NCBI GenBank assembly: GCA_947034885.2
Contig: OX344750.2
Coordinates: 42,890,821-42,954,820, forward strand
DNA length: 64,000 nt
Direction: 5' to 3'
Source of the DNA: Thuidium tamariscinum
Lineage: Eukaryota > Streptophyta > Bryopsida > Hypnales > Thuidiaceae
Below are positions 12,939 through 26,029 of this stretch, piece by piece (positions within the stretch are counted from its first letter, which is position 1; each line of letters begins with the position of its first letter). The notes under the pieces were generated by a model, which worked only from the letters and a program-made list of their open reading frames with translations, was not told the DNA's origin and searched no databases. Both the position numbers and the translations under genes were made by a program.

Positions 12939-13374
12939 TCAGCGCTCAAGCAAGTCTGCAATGAAGTCACGCCCGACCGGATCACCAATTTGTTGCTCAC
13001 CTGCGCTGCATGGAGCGACGGAGTCCCCAATTTGCTGTACGTCTTCCCTGCATGGACGAGGGACACGTCCAACTTCATATCCACCTCGTTGCTCCTCGCT
13101 ACCATCCTTCTCCGCTTCCGAATCGGACAACACTACAAACTTGTTACGCCTTGAGGGTTTCACATGAATCTCCTCCGGCCCCTCTGTTTGTTCGTTGAGT
13201 GGGGTAAAACAAAGCCCGAATGGATCCCTATCCTCATCTCCATCGGACTCCGACTAGGCAACCACGCAATGGGCTCGAAATGTCCAAAATCGTCGGCCAG
13301 GGACACGACGTCATGTCCAAGGTTCTCACCCGGCGATATGATGGTCTCACTGACTAAGTGCGCCCTCTTCTAGA
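12939..13374 (-). CDS. gene fragment, acidic/basic low-complexity C-terminus, unknown product
   Basis: After a possible TTCTAG acceptor at 13374 the frame reads KRAHLVSETIISPGENLGHD and onward to FEPIAWLP. A one-base phase change near 13257 then leads into a second, clearly protein-like frame: an acidic stretch ESDGDEDRDPFGLCFTPLNE, the words VKPSRRNKFVVLSDSEAEKD, and a C-terminus FIADLLER that stops at TGA 12941-12939. The phase change is either a real frameshift, a sequencing error or an unseen exon border. The local GC content is much higher than in its surroundings. No domain recognised. Confidence 0.45.
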
Positions 13375-13399
13375 ACCAAAGTATTTGGAGTCACAGCTA

Positions 13400-16300
13400 C
13401 AGCCTGCAGGCACAAACTTAGTGAAACTATTGCTAGAGACGATATAAACAGCTTTGGTGCATCGCAGCTTCCACACACAGTTCACGGAGTCATCCGACTG
13501 GGGCCGTTTTCCAATTTTAATTCGCCAACTGGGGGACGCCGAAGTTCCCCCTGAAATAGAATGTCCACTTTGGAAGTGAATGGTTTGCTACAAGACCATT
13601 CAAAACCTACTTACATGGTTCAACATTGGTAGGTACAATTTCTTCTTTCTACTGCTACATTTCGTTACCTTCCTTTAAACTTCCTCAATGATTTATTACA
13701 ACTCCAAAAAATATAGAAAATGGCCACATTTGCTCAATTGGCTGATTACTTTCTTATTAGTTTCATTTGTGAGCCCTAAGTCCGCTATTAAATTCTCTGC
13801 CATCTGCTCTACAAATTGATGTAAGTGTTACCATTCCTCAAGTCCATCTGTGCCGAAATGCACACATTGACCTTTGATCGTGGCAAAATATAGAAGCTAT
13901 AGGCAAAAGAAGATGTCAATAAGATCTACAAACTAGAGGTGTTTATGGTTTTCTTTGGTACAGCTAGCAACTCTCTCACAAGTTGGTTCTTTATGTTGAA
14001 GGCTTAAGTGAATAATATATAAAGGAAAACTTCACAAAAAATTACTTCATTTCCACTCATTAAAAATCCATTAATTATAGATCAATTTAAGATTAAAGAC
14101 AAATTTAAACTATTAATAGCTTTTTAAAAATTCATTTTAAAAGTAGCTATTATAGCCAACTAAGAGTAAAGAAATAAAATGGTTTTATAATGAATTTAGG
14201 TATGTATTATTCAAATTGAGAGTATATTGAATTAAAATTCATTTGTACTCTTAGCTTTGATATTACCAAAATCAGTTTGGAAATCCATCTCTTAAACAAA
14301 TGTATTTATATTAGAAGAAATAGCCTACCAAACTTCATAATGTAATTCTTCAAAAAAACCTTAAACTAAATAGTACTAGAAAACACCTAAACTGTATATG
14401 TGATATATGTTCTAAATTCAAGCTCTTCTACTTTACCACTTTTAAAAAATTTGAAAAAAAATAAAGTCAAATTAATTTTTTTATAACAAAGAAGCTTGAT
14501 TCTAAATTTCATGGTCATTCAATCATTTTTGAATGGTTTATAGCATAAAACAACTTCTACATATAACATTAATTTGATAATAAATAGCACAAATGTGTTC
14601 AATATTACCTTCTAGAATAGTTGAATTCCTAAACCCTAGATTGTTGATTTTGCTTTAAAGAATAGATTTAAAAAAAAAAAAAAAATAGACATATGTATCA
14701 TGAATAAAAATCTTTGACAAAAAAGAAGCATTCAAATGTATAATTATATGGTCAATATTTCAATTTCTTTTTTGAGAATTCAATATCAGTGAAATGAAAT
14801 CTCAAATGGCCAATGTAAGACCTTCTATTATTTATTGAAGTATTAGTAGGAAAATAAGCTTAAAAGATTCTACAAAGTTTTTACCGGTTTTTTTTAGGGT
14901 TAAGGATTTTAAATTGATCCAAAATTTTCATTTGTAGTCTAAGAGGTGATTTTTGGGAGAAAAAAAACATTGTTTCAGATTCAACTATAAGGATTAAAAG
15001 AAATTACTAAATGAAATTAGTTCAAAAAGCTCAATTCATTTGGCTTAATATATTATAGAACTATAAGTATTTAAAATTTAAGATCTCAACTTCATAATTG
15101 AAAATCCAAATAGCTTAGTATACTCAAATGTATAATTTTTCTTTTAAATTCAAAGTCTTAATGTATATAGAAAAGATAATATGGATTTTACAATAGGTAG
15201 GTTCTTATAACTTTAATTTCTTATGAAATTTAAAAACTTTTAAACAAAATAGAGTAAATAAGTAGATTTTTAGGAATAAGTTTATTTCTTGAATTGGTAG
15301 CCTAGGGCAAAAGTTATACATTAAAAAGTCTAAAATAAAACTTTGTAAGCAAGAAAAAAATTTATTTAAATTTATTTTTCTAAAATAATACATTTATATC
15401 CAAAATGTTAAGATTTTTTCATTTTATTTGGCTAATATTGAAATTTTTTTTAACGATCTTATTCTTTCAATAATTTAAACATCTTATTGAAAAAATAACT
15501 TAGAGGATTCATTCCAAAAATCTAAATGTAATCTTTAGAATTAACAAGACATGTAGGCCCAAAAGAATCACATACAAAAATACATATGGTGTTGAAAAAA
15601 GTTGGATTCATCAAAAAGATTAATTTTTTGAATAACACTCTTTACCTAAAAGAAATTGAAAAAAAATACATGGATGCCACAATGAACACCACCTTTAGAC
15701 TATTTGTAATTGATACTTAATGTCAATCTAGACCTTTTTTTGGTCATATAGAAACTCTATAAGATATTAATATCTTATAGTTAGTAAAAGGTTAAAGTAT
15801 TTGTTGTTTCTAATATGAGTTTAGTTGTAGAATCCTTCATTTTTTGAATTAATTAGTCTATGATTGAAGGATAGATCTTTTAAATCAACATTGTATAAGC
15901 TAAATATTTAAAATATTTAAAATATTTTTAAAATTCAAGACAATTATCTCCATTTTTTCCTAAGAAATTCATACTAATTTCAAATTCTTGCAACAAAGTT
16001 TGAAATTTTTATGACTTATAGTACTCATATGATGACATCTTTGTTAAACAAAATAATATAAAATCTTTCATTTATATCTAATTGAAAAATAACAACTAAC
16101 AAAGTGCTAGATAAGGTGGCTTGAAATTAGTTGTCATACACATGTCCTTTTATGGTTGGGGTATGAAAATCAAATAATAGTTTCTTTTTAAAGTGAAGTT
16201 TGAACATTATCCAAACCATAATATGATTCAAAATAAGAATGGGATTCAATAATCCATCTCCCACAATTACACAATGCTTTTTGAAAAATCCTCAAAACCT

Positions 16301-17230
16301 AAGTTCAATGAAGAACCACTTGTTCTTGCAAATTTTGAACCATTCATGAAAATCTTCTTTTGCATCCAACAATCATCAATCATTGAATAACTTTTACAAA
16401 TGCATTCCCAAATCTTCTTTTGAATATAAACAACCACATTTCATTACAAAAAAATGAAAACGGTTTTGAGTGTCTAAATGGTAACTGTGTCTAAGCTCAA
16501 AATTTACATAGATCTAAGACATAAGTTTGTCATTCTCAAATGCATGTATTGGTAACACTTTGATTGAAAACACAATGAGCCCCTCAAAGGAAGGATTTTC
16601 AAAAGTTATTAGTGCGACACAAGGACTAATACTTTTACCCCGGATTGATTTTTGGGTGGGAACTCTCTTCACAAAGAAGTTTTCTGCCTTGTTGAATAAT
16701 GAGATGCACCCACGTCACGTGGTACTCTCTAATTGTTAGGCTCAATTAGATGGTCACGATTAAAAAATTGCATATACACCACTCATTGTAAAAGCATTGT
16801 TGATGAGCATTATATAAACGTCAAGCAATCTTATAGAAAAGGTTTCATTTACTTGCTAGAACAACCCCCAATTGAGATTAGTGGGTTTGAATCCCATATT
16901 ATAGTTTTAACCATTTAATTTTTCTTTCAATTTTGGATTCATTTTTGTTTAATAACTTTTTTCAAAAAGAAATCGTGTATTTTTTTTATGAAATCTTTAT
17001 CCTAGATTTTCAACTCAATTCTTTTACACAATTTTTTTGAATTCAAATTCTATAGTTCAATATTTTTCCAATTTGAAATTGTGAACTTTAAAAAACAAAC
17101 CAATTGTGAGTGCTCATATCTTCTAATCATTGTGGTCAAACTTCATGAAATTTTTTCCAATTTTATTTCAAACAAGATAAATATAAGATCCAATGGTTAA
17201 ATTCCTGAGAAATTTTTTTTTTTTCTTACA
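13400..17230. other. AT-rich non-coding sequence
   Basis: Long A/T runs, for example poly-A at about 14668-14685, and only short, low-complexity open frames. I see no gene, RNA gene or well-bounded mobile element. Confidence 0.6.
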
Positions 17231-17392
17231 TGAAAGCAACAGAATTGGCAATTTTGAAATATAGACATTTCTATACAGGTTCCACGCCTCTCTAAGATGT
17301 TGTCTACTTAAGAGTTAATACCGCAAGAAAGAAAAACTTGCTAATATCATGTGTATGTATAAGTGTATAAAAATATATGTATATATACATAC

Positions 17393-18992
17393 CTAAATAA
17401 TAGGTCTAAAAATCACCTAGATGTAAACTACCATCCTCTAAGTTCTTCAGGTAAGTAGCCTTCTTCAACTCAAAATCAGACTTCCTCATGATGATGGTCT
17501 CTAGTGACTTCTTCTTCCCCCTCTTTTCTAAAAAAACCTCAACAACTCCATCTGCTGGAAGATCTTGAATGATTTTCAAATGTCGAAACAATGAGGCTTT
17601 CTGAAAGAAAGCCAACCGTAATTGTTTGCCATTTCCCAAATATCGAGTACAGTGAGAAAGGTCCTTTGCCCTAAAGCATAGGACATCACCATGCTTTGGA
17701 CCAAAAGTAACCTTTAATTCGGGAAATGCAAACAAGGATGAGTTTGTAGTCACCACGGGTTGACCTGCAAAAGAAAAACATTTTCAATGCAAAAATTCAA
17801 TAGAATGAAAATGAAAACAACTCACAAAATTATTTAATGAATTTAAGATCATACCTTTGTCAATATCCTCCTCAAGCCATGAAATAAAGTCCAAGTCGTA
17901 GTCATCTTGGTCTACATGTGACCTGCAATTGTAGTTCCTAGTGACAACAAATGAAGTGAATGGGGATCCACCAAGACAAGCACTACCATTAGAAAATCCC
18001 TCCACAGTCATAATCTTCCTTAGGTGTTTAAAAACACCTGGGTAAACTCGCTCTAAATGCACTGAAATGAAATCCGCCAATTGAAGTGCTAATGCCTGAA
18101 TATTAATGTTCTTGTGATGATACCTGAAGAAAAAATCATACCAAAAAAATAGAAATATCAACAAAAAATGCACATAAAATAAATCAATAAATTCATAATA
18201 AATACAAACAAATTCATTCATAAAAATATTTTTTAAAATAAAAGTCTAAAAATGTACCATCCAAGATCCCCCATCGCATACCGCATGCCAAATGCCTTCA
18301 TCTTTGTCCCATCCTTTTTCTCAGACCGATCCACCTTATCACCAACCTTCTCCAAATGAGATGCCACTTTAGTCACAGTGGCTAATTCATCCATGGTAAA
18401 AACACCACCCTAGAAGTTGGCATAAAAAGTATCTGATATGGAATCCTCCCATAAAGTAATGGGACAATGTACTTGGTCAAAACCTGACAACTGTAGATTT
18501 AAACCAAGGTTGGTTGATTTTAAATCAACCAACCAAAGTTTGTGTCGAAAGACTTTCAACACACCACCCTGAAAGTCTTCTTTTCCACCACAACTAACAA
18601 CCCTTTCAAAAATTGCATGATTTTTAATGTGAGCTAAAATTGCTTTCACCTTCCATTCAATTGGGCCATGCTGAAAACAAAATAACTCATGTTCATCATC
18701 AACTTGAAAAATGCCATGGGCACTTAAAGTTGGCATAAGATGGTAAACAGTCAAGTTGTTCACATGTTTTGAACAACTGTAATGAGTCTTTAACTTCATA
18801 GGATTGATTGGCACATTCTTTTTGCAATAGCCACAATGTTCAAGCCCTGGATTACTTCCCTCAGAACCTTTCAAAAACTGGGATGTAGGGATGCCTTCAA
18901 ATTGATCCCCCACCTATGGACTCTTCACTACCATCAACGCTATTGAGCTTTCTTTTCTTCCGAGACTCCTTTCTGTCAGCATTTTTATCCAT
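17393..18992 (-). CDS. TET/JBP-like 2-oxoglutarate/Fe(II) dioxygenase with N-terminal zinc-binding motif (gene 1)
   Basis: Three exons are visible: about 18992-18258, 18123-17855 and 17764-17393. The intron borders fit in phase (GTACAT/CTTCAG and GTATGA/TTGCAG). Exon 1 carries a zinc-finger-like CGYC-x13-H-x2-C-x2-H pattern. The double-stranded beta-helix core has the Fe ligands His and Asp in SHVDQDD (His codon 17918-17916). It continues with FAFPELKVTFGPKHGDVLCF, a distal His in LSHCTRY and a 2-oxoglutarate-binding Arg candidate in QLRLAFF. This order matches the TET/JBP superfamily, which oxidises 5-methylcytosine or thymine in DNA. TAG codons lie in frame at 18916-18914, 18412-18410 and 17408-17406, and the coding phase continues past each. 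An ATG at 18992 opens an alternative N-terminus with RKKRKL (NLS-like) but in another frame. More exons may follow the GTATGT donor at 17392. Confidence 0.75.
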
Positions 18993-19019
18993 CCTACAAT
19001 CAACACAACATAATATCAA

Positions 19020-21645
19020 TTTTTTAAAAATTATCCAACAATACTAATAAATTTAAAACAAATTCCTAAAGACCCAGAAAGTGAAAGACATTGAAATTCC
19101 TAAAAACCTAAAAAGAGAAAGGCATTGCTGGGGTAATCGGTTTCAATACATAGTGTAAAGGCGCTTTCCCCCAACTTTTCAGCAAACAATAGTCTTACGA
19201 ACTCCACTGTAGTACAAATTTTAAAGACAAAACCAAAGCAATTCCTAATAGGTTCATTTGTGAGAAAACTCAAGTTAGCTTAGTGTTTTAATTAGCTAAT
19301 GTCACTTTGTAGGTAAATTATCTCATTAACCTTAATATTTTAGGGTATTAGGTATGATTCATCTTTCATTTAGGATTGGAAAAGGAATTCTCTCTCTATT
19401 TTCCATCCAATTATAAATAAAAATTTCTAACCACTAAGTCCGTCTTGGTCCTATCATAAAATAAATTAAGAAATTAAAGGTGTGAATTAAGGGAACTTGC
19501 ATCCACAAATCTCATACTTTGAATTCACAAAAATATAATACACATATATCCATTTGCAACCTGCATTTCACAATACATATTTGAACTTTGAAAATTCGTT
19601 TTAACCGAGAGTTCTTTAATTGTTTTTCATAAATATGATTTCAACATGTAAGTCGCTTTAAACGCTAATGACTCAATTACTTTAAGTAGATAAAACACAT
19701 ACCCTTTTTAGGGATTAAAAACAACCAAGGACATTACTTTAAGCAAACACATTAATCACACATAAATGCTTAAAGCAATTGAAAAATTTCCCTTGATGGA
19801 TGTAGAGTATGCTTTGTTGAATTAATTAAAGAATTTCAAATTGTTTCCTCTTCAAAGCTCCGGTCTTCATTCGTTTATGTATCCTTCCATCTTTAGCTTT
19901 AAGCTTTCTCCATTTGCATCACCATAATATCTTGGAGCTTTCTTTTTTATATTTTATTTTTAATTGTAATATTAATTCTAAATTATGCTTTCTAAATTTT
20001 TCACAACTACGTATGAATTATGATGAAAGAATTTAGATACACATTCAAACATTCAAACATGTACTCATAACTTCAATTGGAATACCATTTATTAATCACA
20101 TAAATAATCATTCAATGTTTAGAATGTACATCAATTATTTATAATTGTTCAATGATTTCTAATCACTAGAATTGTAAACTCATGTCCCGACTCAAATCAA
20201 TTTCAATTCTTAACTTTATTTCAAACATACATGTCTATTTGTAATACAAAGATTTCTAATCCCAAAAATTGAAAGTGATTACTAATCACTGGTTAATCAT
20301 CAAATTTCAAAATAATATCCAATCTCTAGATCACATAATTCCAAACCAATCCCTGGTTTAGAAATAATTCCAATCACTAGAATTATGAAGTTAATTACTA
20401 ACTTAATATTTTGCTCCTCTTAATATTTCAACTCCATGCTTTAAGCATTTATACATAAATTCTCTTACAAGATAAAATATACCCAAATTCTCTCAAAGAG
20501 ATTCTCTTTCTAAAATGCTCAAGGCAAAATATCAACAAAATTAAATTTCATGCTTTAAGCAACAAGCACTATCACTTAAGTGAGTAACAATTAAAAAAAA
20601 CAATGAATCTATATATTGATACAACAAAAAACACGAACATATGACATGAATGCAAGAGAACTAGAAAAAAAAGAGAGAAGAATGAGAGGAAAAAAAACTA
20701 TTTATCATGATCTTTCCACACACCCCTTCCAATCTCTTGGTAAAAACTCGTAAGAATTCACAACCGCTCATGCCAAAAAGTCTTTTCACATTTTAACTTC
20801 AAATATCACCACATTCACACTTAATTATTCAAAACTTCAAACATTTAATCCATTTCACACTAAAAAAACAAAATTTTAACTAGAAAGTAAAAGTATCCTA
20901 ACTACACCCATACAGTGTAGGTGGGATTTTTTGCCGCCTAGCCTTCTCTAGTTCTCTTTCCTATGACCCAACTAAATATAAATGCATATAAAGTTATAAA
21001 CCCTAAATCAAAGCTTATTAATGATCAAAAGTTTTACAAAATAAATAATAAAAACAACAAACCTTTTAGACTTGTAAAAATTTGATTATACCAGGTCTTG
21101 TCTTAGTTTCCTAGATCCAATTGTTATTCACCACCTACAAACACATACGGGATATGAAAATATTAGACATGAAAGCAATGGACTAATCAAGTTGTGCATA
21201 ATTATCCAACAATACTAATAAATTTAAAAGACACATATAAAACAAATTCCTAAAAACCTAGAAAGAGAAAGGCATTGCTGAGGTAATCGGTTTCAATACA
21301 TAGTGTAAAGGCGCTTTCCCCTAGCTTTTCAACAAACAATAATCTTACTAGCTAACCCCATAGAGTGTAGGTGGGATTTCTTGCCGCCTAGCCTTTCCTT
21401 TCCTATGACACAACTAAATATAAATGCATAAAAAATTATAAATCCTAAATCAAAGCTTATTAATTATCAAAACTCTTACAAAATAAATAGTAAGAACAAC
21501 AAACCTTTTAGACTTGTAAGAAGTTGATAGGTCTTGTCTTAATTTCCCAGATCCGATTGTTATCCACCACCTACAAACACATACGGGATATGAAAATGTT
21601 AGACATGCAAGCAATAGACCAATCAAGTTGCGCACTAGTTTGAAA
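19020..21645. repeat. non-coding region with interleaved direct duplications
   Basis: The block at 19020-19210 recurs at about 21204-21350; shared words include TAATCGGTTTCAATACATAG and AAGGCGCTTTCCCC. The block at about 20888-21215 recurs at about 21355-21645; shared words include GTGTAGGTGGGATTT, TTGCCGCCTAGCC and CACATACGGGATATGAAAAT. The copies are roughly 85-90 percent alike by eye. Between 19.2 and 20.88 kb I see AT-rich sequence without a gene. Confidence 0.75.
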
Positions 21646-21894
21646 CATTTTAAAGTCTAAGGAAAAATTCTCCAACAATCAAACAAATGGCTTTTCTCGT
21701 GGCTTCTCAAACAAAAGAATATTTTTTGATATATAGGTGGAACAGACAAACAATCAACCAAATCACTTCTTAAACAAAATAAAGTAGCATCAAAATCTAG
21801 ACAATAATGTATGTACCTATTCAAATGTAGGCACAACAACATGGGTAGTGCCTTGCATAGCTACCTTGCCAATGATTACTATTCATGGATCCCA

Positions 21895-22560
21895 TGTCAG
21901 GGCTGTGCGGACGTTGGCTTTTTCCCAAAAATGCGTCCGAAAATCGGACATCCAGACGTCCAGACGTTGGCGGACGTAGCGGACACGGAGTAAAACCGCC
22001 GTCTCGATAAAAAAATTTTACGGACGGGTTTTTACTAGCGGATGGCTAGCGGACAAGCAGTTTAATGGCGGACAACTGGCAGACGGCTGGTGGACAGGTG
22101 GTTTAATGGCGGACAGCAGGGTTGTCATATCGGACGGAATAGGATTGACCGGCTGCGAACTTCAAACGGTTGTAACTTTTGCAAAAAGTCTTCAAATTGG
22201 GTAAATAAGATGTTTTTGGCATCTACAGTTTCTTTAGATGCCAAAAAACATCTTATTTACCCAATTTGAAGACTTTTTGCAAAAGTTACAACCGTTTGAA
22301 GTTCGCAGCCGGTCAACCCTATTCCGTCCGATATGACAACCCTGGCAGACGGTTGGCAGACGGCAAGTCAGACACTGGCAGTTGGGGCGGACGGGCGAGC
22401 GGACGGGAGCTCCAATGTCAGTGGTCAGGGCAGACGTCCAACGAACAGTAAGGCCGTCCGCCTCAGTTTTTATCGAGTGGAATAAATCACAAAAAATGAA
22501 ATGTCACAGGACGTCCGCAGGGGGCCGGACGCTGGACGCTGGATGTTCACACAGCCCTGT
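21895..22560. repeat. GC-rich GGACG island 1
   Basis: Dense imperfect repeats of GGACG/GCGGAC/CGTCC words sit in otherwise AT-rich DNA. Open frames exist on the plus strand but their translation is dominated by the repeat words, so I do not call a gene. Similar islands occur at 23344-23700 and 38620-38910. Confidence 0.7.
22117..22344. repeat. 228 bp near-perfect palindrome
   Basis: The left arm CAGGGTTGTCATATCGGACG pairs with the right arm ending CGTCCGATATGACAACCCTG. The arms, about 107 bases each, differ by one substitution (AGGATT versus AGGGTT) and one extra A, and flank a loop of about 8 bases near 22230. It sits inside GGACG island 1. It would give a long hairpin if transcribed from either strand. 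Confidence 0.9.
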
Positions 22561-22599
22561 CCCCTGTGCACATCAACAAAAGTTGTTAGCACAAAGAGG

Positions 22600-23340
22600 A
22601 AAAACCCAAAATCTAATGAATTCATAATTCATAATGATATTTACAATTCGCCTACTTGAACGCAACAGCCAATAGGGGATAATCTCACAACCAAAATGAA
22701 GACATCATTCTGTCATTTCAACACACAGATGAACTGAAAAGTAGCATGAGAACAAATGCAAAGCTAAACAAATACTAAAAGCCCCACCCAACAACCACTT
22801 TCCAAATTGTACCCACATCACTAACAATAATAAAAAACATTCAGACTGACAAAGGTGAACATACCCAGCATTGAAGATTATAGACGGGAGGAATTATGTG
22901 AAGAAATTGCAGAACATGCAAACTTTGACCTTGAAATCAAAATGATAACTCTGGTACAAAGTCCCTACACAATTCAGCTTTCAAAAGAAGGCAGCTCAAA
23001 TCTCTCCTTTCATTGAAAACAGCAATCCTACTAATCCTAGTTGACACCTTGATGCAAAACAAGAAGCATTGATACTGCCCTTGCACCAAAATTCTATGGC
23101 CACTACCACTAGCTGCGTTGCAAGCTGGTTAAACACATAGTGTGTAGTCTTAAGAGAACTCTATTCTTAGGATGTTGTGATACCTAATAGGTGCTAATAA
23201 CAATTTAGAAGCCGGTACTTCAACCTCTCTAGACATCTAACAGTCTATTGATCCAATTGTTGTGGATGATTAGTATAGATCCATCCAACATCGTCAGTGT
23301 TTTCATCGTTGGTTGAATCAGCTGGTGATGGCGATGGTCA
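22600..23340. other. non-coding spacer
   Basis: No gene, repeat family or RNA structure is evident between the two GGACG islands. Confidence 0.45.
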
Positions 23341-23343
23341 GGG

Positions 23344-23700
23344 TTGCACCCATCACGTTTGGACGGACGACGTCCGGACGGAACGTCAGGATCCAACCTC
23401 AACGTCTGTCAGGATCAAATTATGGATGATTCTGTCAATAGGGTCGACAGACCGGATGACGGGAGTCGCGATGTAGATGGACGATGTCTGTCCGCCATCC
23501 CCCAGACAGCTGCGCGGTTGATGTCCGTCGACGGGTTGCGCGGACGGTCTCTGGGACGAACTATAGCAACGAGCCATCTGGATGGACAGACCACTTGCAC
23601 GGCCTTTTCGGACGACCACCAGGGACAGTTTAGAGACGGTTTAGGCCGACGGTCCGGAAATTCACAATTTCGAAACCGCATTTTCAATCATTTTAGATTT
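23344..23700. repeat. GC-rich GGACG island 2
   Basis: The same GGACG/CGTCC vocabulary as island 1 (for example CGGACGACGTCCGGACGG at the left end). All open frames on both strands are moderately long because the segment is GC-rich, and none shows a motif. Confidence 0.65.
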
Positions 23701-23957
23701 TAAATAAAAACTTGCCCTCACATGAATTTTGAATATTACAAATTTGTAGGGCTCTTAGTGTTTGTCCTTATGGTATTATGTTTGAGGGTGAGGACAGGTG
23801 TAACAGGAAAAATCCAAAATCATTGACACGTAATATGGGAGAAACTTATCATTTATTGCAATGACAGTTTTGAACTTACAATAGCTTTGTGAAAATTGGA
23901 GGATATGCACCAAGTAAAACTCCGTGACTACCCACTTCCTAATATAATGCCTAAAAC

Positions 23958-25724
23958 ACCATATTCATTAAAATGAGAGTTTTCTAGTGAAATGAGAGTT
24001 TTCCAATGTAATTTAAAGGAAATACAACTTGAAATTAAAAAAATTTATGTCAATTTGCTAAAAGGTTGTATGTCAATTTCACTTGAATCGAGCTAAATTG
24101 ACGTACAACCTTTCAAATTTGACCCCAAAAGTTAAAAGGTTTTATGTTAATTTAGCTCAATTCGAGCTAAATTGACATACAACCTTTTAAATTCATCCAA
24201 AAATTGAAAAGTTTTATATCAATTTAGCTCGATTTAAGTTGAATTGACATACATTCAACCCAAACTTGAAAGGTTTTTGTCAATTCAACTCGAATCGAGC
24301 TAAATTGACATACAACCTTTCAAATTCGACCCCAAAAGTTGAAAGGTTTTATGTCAATTTAGCTCGATTCAAGCTAAATTGACATACAACCTTTCAAATT
24401 CATCCAAAAATTGAAAAGTTTTATATCAATTTAGCTCGATTTAAGCTAAATTGACATACATTCAACCCAAACTTGAAAGGTTTTTGTCAATTCAGTTCAA
24501 ATCAAGCTAAATTGACATACAACCTTTCAAATTCGACCCCAAAAGTTGAAAGGTTTTATGTCAATTTAGCTCGATTCGAGTGAATTGACATGGAACCTTT
24601 CAAATTCATCCAAAAATTGAAAAGTTTTATATCAATTTAGCTCGATTTAAGCTGAATTGACATACAATCAATCCAAACTTGAAAGGTTTTTGTCAATTTA
24701 GCTCGATTTAAGCTAAATTGACATACATTCAACCCAAACTTGAAAGGTTTTTGTCAATTCAGCTCAAATCGAGCTAAATTGACATACAACCTTTCAAATT
24801 CGACCCCAAAAGTTGAAAGGTTTTATGTCAATTTAGCTCAATTCGAGTGAATTGACATGGAACCTTTCAAATTCATCCAAAAACTGAAAAGTTTTATATC
24901 AATTTAGCTCGATTTAAGCTAAATTGACATACAATCAATCCAAACTTGAAAGGTTTTTGTCAATTTAGCTCGATTCAAGCTAAATTGACATACAACCTTT
25001 CAAATTCGACCCCAAAAGTTGAAAGGTTTTATGTCAATTTAGGTCGATTCGAGCTAAATTGATATACAACCTTTCAAATTCATCCAAAAATTGAAAAGTT
25101 TTATATCAATTTAGCTCGATTTAAGTTAAATTGATATACATTCAACCCAAACTTGAAAGGTTTTTGTCAATTCAACTCGAATTAAGCTAAATTGACATAC
25201 AACCTTTGAAATTCGACCCCAAAAGTTGAAAGGTTTTATATCAATTTAGCTCGATTCGAGTGAATTGACATGGAACCTTTCAAATTCATTCAAAAATTGA
25301 AAAGTTTTATATCAATTTAGCTCGATTTAAGCTGAATTGATATACAATCAACCCAAACTTGAAAGTTTTTTGTCAATTTAGCTCGATTCGAGCTAAATTG
25401 ACATACAACCTTTCAAATTCATCCAAAAACTGAAAAGTTTTATATCAATTTAGCTCGATTTAAGCTAAATTGACATACATTCAACCCAAACTTGAAAGGT
25501 TTTTGTCAATTCAGCTCGAATCAAGTTAAATTGACATACAACCTTTCAAATTCGACCAAAAATTGAAAAGTTTTATATCAATTCAGCTCGATTCAAGCTG
25601 AATTGACATACAACCTTTCACATTTGACGTGAAAACTCTCATCTTAATACAAATTGGTGATTCAAGTCGAGATCAAGATAGTTATTTTGAGAGGTCTCGA
25701 TTCTCTCATTTTAATGAATATGGT
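23958..25724. mobile_element. TIR element filled with palindromic satellite units, copy 1
   Basis: The element starts ACCATATTCATTAAAATGAG and ends with its reverse complement CTCATTTTAATGAATATGGT. The interior is a higher-order tandem array. Its core is a palindrome of the form TCAATTTAGCTCGA..TCGAGCTAAATTGA, separated by three kinds of spacer that are themselves inverted (AACCTTTCAA...TTGAAAGGTT). No protein is encoded. A shorter copy with the same ends lies at 35470-36428. The family looks like a non-autonomous DNA transposon in which an internal hairpin satellite expanded. No clear target-site duplication is seen. Confidence 0.8.
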
Positions 25725-25824
25725 ATTAACCCTGGACCCCAGCATTTATATAATACTTTACTTGTACAAAAATAAATAAATCATATAACACAGCATGAAT
25801 GACATTGAATATACACACTAGTAT

Positions 25825-25870
25825 ACACACACACGCACACAGATATGTACATATATACATATACATATAT
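25825..25870. repeat. (CA)n/(TA)n microsatellite
   Basis: An imperfect CACACA run is followed by TATACA/ATATAC words just downstream of the second dioxygenase gene's stop codon. Confidence 0.8.
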
Positions 25871-26029
25871 TATTATATAAAGTTGAGAATAACATCATAT
25901 AGTAGGCCGAATAAAAGTTTTTTAACAACAAAAAAATAGTGGAGGCTAAGAAAGTCTTCAACAAGAGAACACAGCCTATGAAAGCTTTACTAAACACACC
26001 CTTTTCCTCGCATGTCATCCATGATCCCC

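Noticed and set aside
23386-23690. Open frames on both strands of GGACG island 2
   Set aside because: They overlap each other, are dominated by repeat words and show no motif; GC-rich islands lack stop codons by composition.
24040-25620. Regularly spaced repeats suggesting a CRISPR array
   Set aside because: The spacers are themselves repeated and inverted, the context is eukaryotic and no cas genes are present; it is a palindromic satellite.
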